A DNA stretch of 11,797 bases from Suillus spraguei (taxonomy: Eukaryota; Basidiomycota; Agaricomycetes; Boletales; Suillaceae): NCBI GenBank assembly GCA_016800925.1, contig JABCPU010001220.1, positions 1 to 11,797 on the forward strand, written 5' to 3'. The notes under the pieces are model-generated. The model was not told the DNA's origin and searched no databases. It was given only the letters and a program-made list of their open reading frames with translations. A program made the translations under genes and the position numbers. This document shows positions 8,371 through 11,797 of the stretch, piece after piece. Each line of letters begins with the position of its first letter. Position 1 is the first letter of the stretch.

Positions 8371-9276
8371 AAGTTCTTTTCTTTCACCTACAGCGCGTAC
8401 AAGTCTTAGTATACATTGGGAGAAACATACGTCGAGTCTTTGTTTCTCCAAGTCAAAAATCCTCACAATCCGTCTCACGTTCTTCATCTTCTTCTTCTCC
8501 TTTGACTTCGGTTTGTCGGAGTGGGTCTTCTTCTTTCTGTCAGGACAATTATGGATGCGGTGTCCTGTCTTTCTGCATCCGAAGCATTGCCCTTTCTTCA
8601 TGCATTCGGATCTTTCCATGTCGGAGATTCGATCTACGACCATTGCGTTGGAATCACGGTTCGGAATATACCGTGCATTCCCGTAGTTCTTCTTCTTCTG
8701 TTGTGGAACATGACGTGTCCTCATGGCATTAAGCCGATGATGGGCTTGTCAATAGCAACGCATTGCAACACAACATCTCTGAATATCTCGGAGACATCTC
8801 CGTATTGAAAAGCTTGTGAGGATACCCAGTTAGACCATCTTGGAAGAACTGGATCTTCGTCGCGTTATCGGTGATATGAGCCTTGGCTGCAAGTGCCTCA
8901 AAGTCGGCGACATAGGTGTGAAGATCTCCAGTTCCTTGCTTGAGTCTCTAAGGCGTGTAAGCGCGGTCATTCTGGTATCCACTGGTTCGAATGCTTCTTT
9001 GAAGCTCTTCATAAAATCCACCATCGTCCCATAACCAACTTTTGTCCCGAAGTGTCGGTAGATTGGGCGTGTTCAAGGAATTGTTCCTTCCATGACTTGG
9101 CATTCTTTCGGTCATGAAGGATGTTATGTAGATGATCTTCTGCTTGTCGGTGGTGTAAAGCTTTTCATTGATGTCAAAGTGCAGATTGCACGACTGGATA
9201 AACTCGCGAGAGTTATCACGATCTCCATCAAACCAATCGGTTGACCGATCTTGTATTCGAATTCTTTGGTCGACAT
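8371..9276 (-). pseudogene. Gag of gypsy element with CCHC zinc knuckle
   Basis: The start is the ATG at 9276-9274 (MSTKEFEYKI), 198 bases after the LTR. The capsid region is spread over several frames: FIQSCNLHFDINEKLYTT, NAKSWKEQFLEHA, VDFMKSFKEAFEP, LHTYVADFEALAAKAHI and KIQFFQDGLTG, a typical Ty3/gypsy Gag series. Frameshifts lie near 9245, 9098, 9042, 8940 and 8735. The nucleocapsid knuckle CFGCRKTGHRIHNC is at 8586-8545 and is followed by a Lys-rich tail. The same open frame runs on to the protease active site without a stop, so Gag and Pol appear fused. Gag would form the virus-like particle and package the RNA. The Gag-protease border is approximate. Confidence 0.88.
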
Positions 9277-9463
9277 GGTTGATGATTCTTCTGGTGAGTT
9301 ATACTTTCTCGGTGCCTACACGCGCTGTCTTGCTGTCCGTTAGGGCTTTCTTCTGTCAGAGGGCTTCTCTTGACAATCTGCTCAGCGTACGCGTACGCTA
9401 GTCTGCTGATCTAAGCGATCAGGGTTCAGGGTCGAAGACTGGATAGTCGACGATCAAAAATGG
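9277..9463 (-). other. structured 5' leader between primer site and gag
   Basis: Non-coding leader of the predicted gypsy RNA. It holds a perfect 16-bp palindrome AGCGTACGCGTACGCT (9384-9399), an adjacent hairpin CTGATC-5 nt-GATCAG (9406-9422), and GTCGA/TCGAC ending in GTCGAC at about 9431-9452. This cluster lies where retroelements carry dimerisation and packaging signals. That role is inferred from position and symmetry. Confidence 0.5.
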
Positions 9464-9474
9464 ACTTTAATCTT
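9464..9474 (-). promoter_or_regulatory. self-priming type primer binding site
   Basis: On the coding strand AAGATTAAAGT begins at the base directly after the 5' LTR (GTAACA). It is the exact 11-nt reverse complement of ACTTTAATCTT inside the LTR (9747-9737), the predicted RNA 5' end. Tf1 of fission yeast and sushi-type elements use this design: the first 11 nt of the mRNA fold back, pair with the primer site and are cut off by RNase H to serve as primer. The site does not begin with TGG as tRNA-primed sites do. Confidence 0.7.
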
Positions 9475-9736
9475 TGTTACGAACTGGGGTGGCGTCACCA
9501 GCGACAGTGAAAAGACACAGCCGGTCTGCTGGGAGTTCTTACAATGTTCAAAAGAGAACAAGGTGAAAGTACAAGGAACGCGTTCCGAGTACGATCAAGG
9601 GTTCAGCCTCAAAGACAAGTCTAAGAGGTATCCGCGAGAATAGAGACTAAGGCTAAGGAGTGCTTAGACTTAGAGACGATTCAAGACGACTTAGGTTGGA
9701 GACCTAAGCGAAGGAGATTCCAGGTAAAAACCCAGT

Positions 9737-9747
9737 AAGATTAAAGT
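9737..9747 (-). promoter_or_regulatory. predicted transcript start and self-primer sequence
   Basis: ACTTTAATCTT on the coding strand, with its first base at 9747. It lies about 34 bases downstream of the TATA-like box and is an exact complement of the primer site at 9474-9464. It is conserved in the other two LTRs (2665-2655 and 11155-11145). Confidence 0.6.
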
Positions 9748-9773
9748 AGGGAATCTACTACAAGTACACTGTG

Positions 9774-9783
9774 CTTAAATAGG
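9774..9783 (-). promoter_or_regulatory. TATA box of gypsy 5' LTR
   Basis: The coding strand reads CCTATTTAAG, a TATA-like element. The distance from its TATTTAA to the predicted start at 9747 is about 34 bases, the normal range for TATA promoters. It is conserved in the LTR at 2396-2864 and, with one change, in the LTR at 10895-11354. Confidence 0.6.
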
Positions 9784-9949
9784 CCAATATGTGCGCACAG
9801 ACCAAGCGATACGTGAGAATGTAAGTGCGTATCCAAATAAGGAAGGCAACTATAGTACAGATGCGTTGAGCATATGAGTCAGAGTCATGTAACGTAATAT
9901 ACAAGTAAGAAGGAAGAGAAATGAATAGGGGCACGTACGATTGTAACAA

Positions 9950-10488
9950 AGGACACTGACAGCTATAAGTGCCCAAGGTTTGATGCGATATGCCACTGGA
10001 AGAGCTAAGAAGCCTGTCATGTACAACTCGACAATAAGACGAAAGTCTTCAAGAAGGAAGAGGAAGCCAGGCCAGTGCTACGGAGATAGAGGAACTCAAA
10101 AACAAAATTGGAGCATCAACAAAAGAACTCACTCGTCATGCAGCAGATATTCAGCATGATCTCTGATTGCTTTTACTGCATGTCCAAAGCCTGGAAGGCG
10201 CCAATGAGATCTGGGCAGAGATCTGCCAGATCCATGAAGGCAAAACGCAAATGGTCCAGATAGACTTGCACCGTCATATGCATGAGACGAGATGCGAGGT
10301 GGGACGATGTAAAGGCCCACTTTGCCAAGTTGTTGAGGCTCCGCAAGTGTCTTGCAGGCATGGGTGTCAATATAGAGGACGTGCACTTTCACGCGATGGT
10401 GCTAGGGTCCCTGCCAGAGTCATACAGGCCCCTGCTATCGTCCATCACTGCTACTGCCAAAATAATGAATACACACTTACCGCTGTAA
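9950..10488 (+). pseudogene. Ty1/copia gag, C-terminal piece after gypsy insertion
   Basis: This continues the gag begun at 2301. After the duplicated AGGAC the frame reads LTAISAQGLMRYATGRAKKP, then breaks near 10030. It is recognisable again in ANEIWAEICQIHEGKTQMVQ and in a 68-codon stretch at 10282-10488 (AHFAKLLRLRKCLAGMG, FHAMVLGSLPESYRPLLSSI), matching the left copia Gag. Homology to the left copy stops at about 10485, just before the segment where the left copy continues into SHELIALITKEYEHH and the zinc knuckle. This copy therefore lacks the knuckle and everything after it. It is a relic. Confidence 0.85.
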
Positions 10489-10894
10489 TGAACATATTGG
10501 CGCTGGGCTTAAAACCCCATTATTTGACACTTGTCTCACGTCTACAGGAGTTACCACTTTGTCCATTGCTGTCTTACCCCTTTAGCAGTACCAACGGCAT
10601 CCCACACTTACACCACACCATACCGACTGCCACACCTTGTTCCATGGATTGATGTCCTCCCATGTCCTTCCGCATCCGCATAGCTACCATTTGGTGCATA
10701 GTTTGTTTCCTGTTCTTTATCACTGATTCCACAGCAAGGCATTATTACATGTTGCCTCGTTCCGCAGTGCCTATGCTATTGTTATACTTACGCAGTTTAC
10801 TACACTTGCCAGCGCTATGATCTTTGCCTAGATGTCATCCCGAGTACATTACGAATTAGGATTCATGCAAGCAACCACTGTACCTCCACCAATG
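10489..10894. other. unassigned DNA between truncated copia gag and second gypsy LTR
   Basis: About 400 bp with no match that I can recognise to either element. The longest candidate is a 52-codon frame at 10662-10820 whose N-terminus (IATIWCIVCFLFFIT) resembles a signal peptide, but it has no supporting context. This may be host DNA or an older repeat. The five bases before the next LTR are CAATG; their partner would lie outside the window. Confidence 0.4.
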
Positions 10895-11354
10895 TGTTAC
10901 GAACTGGGATGGTATCACCAGCGACAGTGAAAAGACACAGCCGGTCTGCTGGGAGATTCTTACAATGTCAAAGAGAACAAGGTTACTAGGAACGCGTTCC
11001 GAGTACAATCAAGGGTTCGGCCTCAATGAAAGTCAAAATTCTGCGAGAATAGAGACTAAGGCTAAGGAGTGCTTAGACTTAGAGACAATTCAAGACGACT
11101 TAGGTTGGAGACCTAAGCGAAGGAGATTCCAGGTAAAACCCAGTAAGATTAAAGTAGGAAATCTACTACAAGTTTACACTGTGCTTAAATAAGCCAATAT
11201 GTGCGCACAGACCAAGTAACCGTGAGAACGTAACTGCTATCCTAATAAGGAAGGCATTGGTACAGATGCGTTGAGCATATGAGTCAGAGTCATGTTACAT
11301 GTATATACAGAAGGAAATAAAGGAAAATGAATAAGGGCACGTACAACTGTAACA
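10895..11354 (-). repeat. 3' LTR of second gypsy element
   Basis: 460 bp with TGTTAC/GTAACA ends. The block around the predicted start (about 11045-11180), including the self-primer complement at 11155-11145 and the 7-bp hairpin, is almost unchanged from the other LTRs. The U3 end and the opposite flank have diverged, with several short deletions. Confidence 0.9.
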
Positions 11355-11362
11355 TTACCCCC
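11355..11362 (-). other. polypurine tract of second gypsy element
   Basis: The coding strand reads GGGGGTAA directly before the LTR, as at 2872-2865 in the complete element. The A run that precedes it there is not kept. Confidence 0.65.
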
Positions 11363-11378
11363 TGTATTACGGTGAAAG

Positions 11379-11797
11379 TCACCGGCTTTCAAAATCTCTG
11401 TTGTCATCATAGACAGGATCATAGTCGTCATAGTTGGTACATGTCTTCATCAGCGGCGATCCCCTAGCATGTAAGCCACTTCCTCTTCTGCTACAGTTCT
11501 CGCCCGTCGACCTTCCTTTCATCTCGACGGTTAATAAGATACTGTTCCCACCTACGAGTGCATCATAAAATCCATCGTCCTTCCAGGTAAGCGTAAACGG
11601 GAGGTTTCCACAACGCTGAGGGCAATAAATGACAGATGGGTAGGAGCATGTCGTAAACAGATTTGACACTGGATATCGAGGCAATTCTTTTGCCGATGTC
11701 CAACGATGCACACCAGAATCGGCCATTTCATGTTTTCATCAGTGCTAGAGGTAGACGTACGTAGTGGTGATGGTGAAATAACAGGTGTGGGGCTGGT
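11379..11797 (-). pseudogene. third ORF of second gypsy element, C-terminal part
   Basis: The frame enters from the right edge (TSPTPVIS), then reads DENMKWP and the Cys/His motif KNCLDIQCQICLRHAPTHLSF; a one-base loss near 11625 shifts the last Cys (YCPQRCG) into another frame. The spacing C-X4-C-X2-C-X6-H-X4-C (11683-11622) equals that of the first element. TWKDDGFYDAL and an acidic tail YDPVYDDNRDFESR follow, with the TGA at 11381-11379. The function is unknown. Agreement with the first copy despite strong nucleotide divergence argues that the ORF was once under protein-level selection. Confidence 0.72.

Larger units (their letters stand above)
2396..9948 (-). mobile_element. full-length Ty3/gypsy chromovirus (Tf1/sushi-like), 7.55 kb
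   Basis: The element is complete end to end: two direct LTRs (2396-2864 and 9475-9948) with TGTTAC/GTAACA ends, a 5-bp target duplication, a primer site, a polypurine tract, and coding for Gag, protease, RT, RNase H, integrase and chromodomain, in Ty3/gypsy order, on the minus strand. A third ORF follows pol. The Gag knuckle and protease active site share one open frame, consistent with a single Gag-Pol polyprotein as in Tf1. The primer site complements the element's own RNA rather than a tRNA. The LTRs are about 97% identical by eye, suggesting a fairly recent insertion, yet at least fifteen frameshifts break the coding region. It sits inside a copia gag. Confidence 0.93.
9475..9948 (-). repeat. 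5' LTR of gypsy element
   Basis: 474 bp with TGTTAC/GTAACA ends. On the coding strand U3 runs 9948-9748 and R-U5 runs 9747-9475, if the self-priming start is right. It is in direct orientation with 2396-2864 and differs mainly by one-base indels. It carries the promoter, predicted start and R hairpin described separately. Confidence 0.92.
10895..11797 (-). mobile_element. second Ty3/gypsy element, 3' end only
   Basis: An LTR (10895-11354), a polypurine tract and the end of the third ORF follow in the same order and orientation as in the complete element. The LTR is not solo, because internal sequence homologous to 2865-3290 continues to the window edge. LTR identity to the first element is near 88-90% by eye, but the internal part is only about 60-65% identical, so this is a related but distinct subfamily. 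Confidence 0.85.

Noticed and set aside
8318..8808. Plus-strand open frames of 76-122 codons
   Set aside because: They are antisense to the gypsy Gag knuckle and protease and carry no recognisable domain.
9461..9474. TGG-starting sequence next to the LTR as a tRNA primer site
   Set aside because: The TGG is on the plus strand, opposite to the coding strand. The coding strand begins AAGATTAAAGT, which matches the element's own LTR.
10167..10652. 161-codon plus-strand frame
   Set aside because: Its first part is copia Gag (ANEIWAEICQIHEGK), but it then slips to a wrong frame, and its end is unassigned DNA. It is not one protein.
10662..10820. 52-codon frame with signal-peptide-like start as a small secreted protein gene
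   Set aside because: No homology, promoter or intron evidence; a hydrophobic chance frame in pyrimidine-rich DNA is as likely.
1..11797. RIP-type mutation (C to T in CpA)
   Set aside because: Base composition and the differences between LTR copies show no strong excess of such transitions by eye; the damage is mostly one-base indels.

Overview
The window is a nest of decayed LTR retrotransposons, with no cellular gene that I can support. The element types point to a fungal genome, most likely an Agaricomycete basidiomycete in a repeat-rich region: a chromodomain-bearing Ty3/gypsy element (chromovirus) with Gag and Pol apparently in one frame, and Ty1/copia elements with a UBN2-type Gag. Taxonomy is inferred from element style only.

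Layout. (1) 1-1835, minus strand: a Ty1/copia element, with gag-protease (1-1374, broken) running off the left edge and its 5' LTR at about 1399-1835. (2) 1836-1905: a 70-bp spacer. (3) 1906-2395, plus strand: a second copy of the same copia family, with its 5' LTR at about 1906-2277 and the first 32 codons of gag. The two copia 5' LTRs face away from each other and form a large inverted repeat. (4) 2396-9948, minus strand: a full-length 7.55-kb Ty3/gypsy chromovirus inserted into the second copia gag, bounded by LTRs of 469 and 474 bp and by the target duplication AGGAC. Read from right to left it holds the 5' LTR, a self-priming-type primer site, a structured leader, gag, protease, reverse transcriptase, RNase H, integrase with chromodomain, an extra third ORF with a zinc-knuckle-like motif, a polypurine tract and the 3' LTR. 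(5) 9950-10488: the rest of the interrupted copia gag. (6) 10489-10894: unassigned DNA. (7) 10895-11797, minus strand: the 3' end of a second, diverged gypsy element (LTR, polypurine tract, end of the same third ORF) that leaves the window on the right.

How it works together. The gypsy element would be transcribed leftward from a TATA box in its right LTR. The predicted RNA 5' end (ACTTTAATCTT) is an exact 11-nt complement of the sequence directly next to that LTR. This is the arrangement of Tf1/sushi-type elements, whose mRNA folds back and primes its own reverse transcription. The integrase ends in a chromodomain, which in this group directs insertion to particular chromatin. Almost every ORF carries one-base frameshifts although the two LTRs are about 97% identical by eye. 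The copies are therefore either inactive or the assembly has uncorrected indel errors. The most unusual items are the self-priming geometry, the third ORF conserved in two diverged elements, and LTRs much more alike than the internal DNA beside them.
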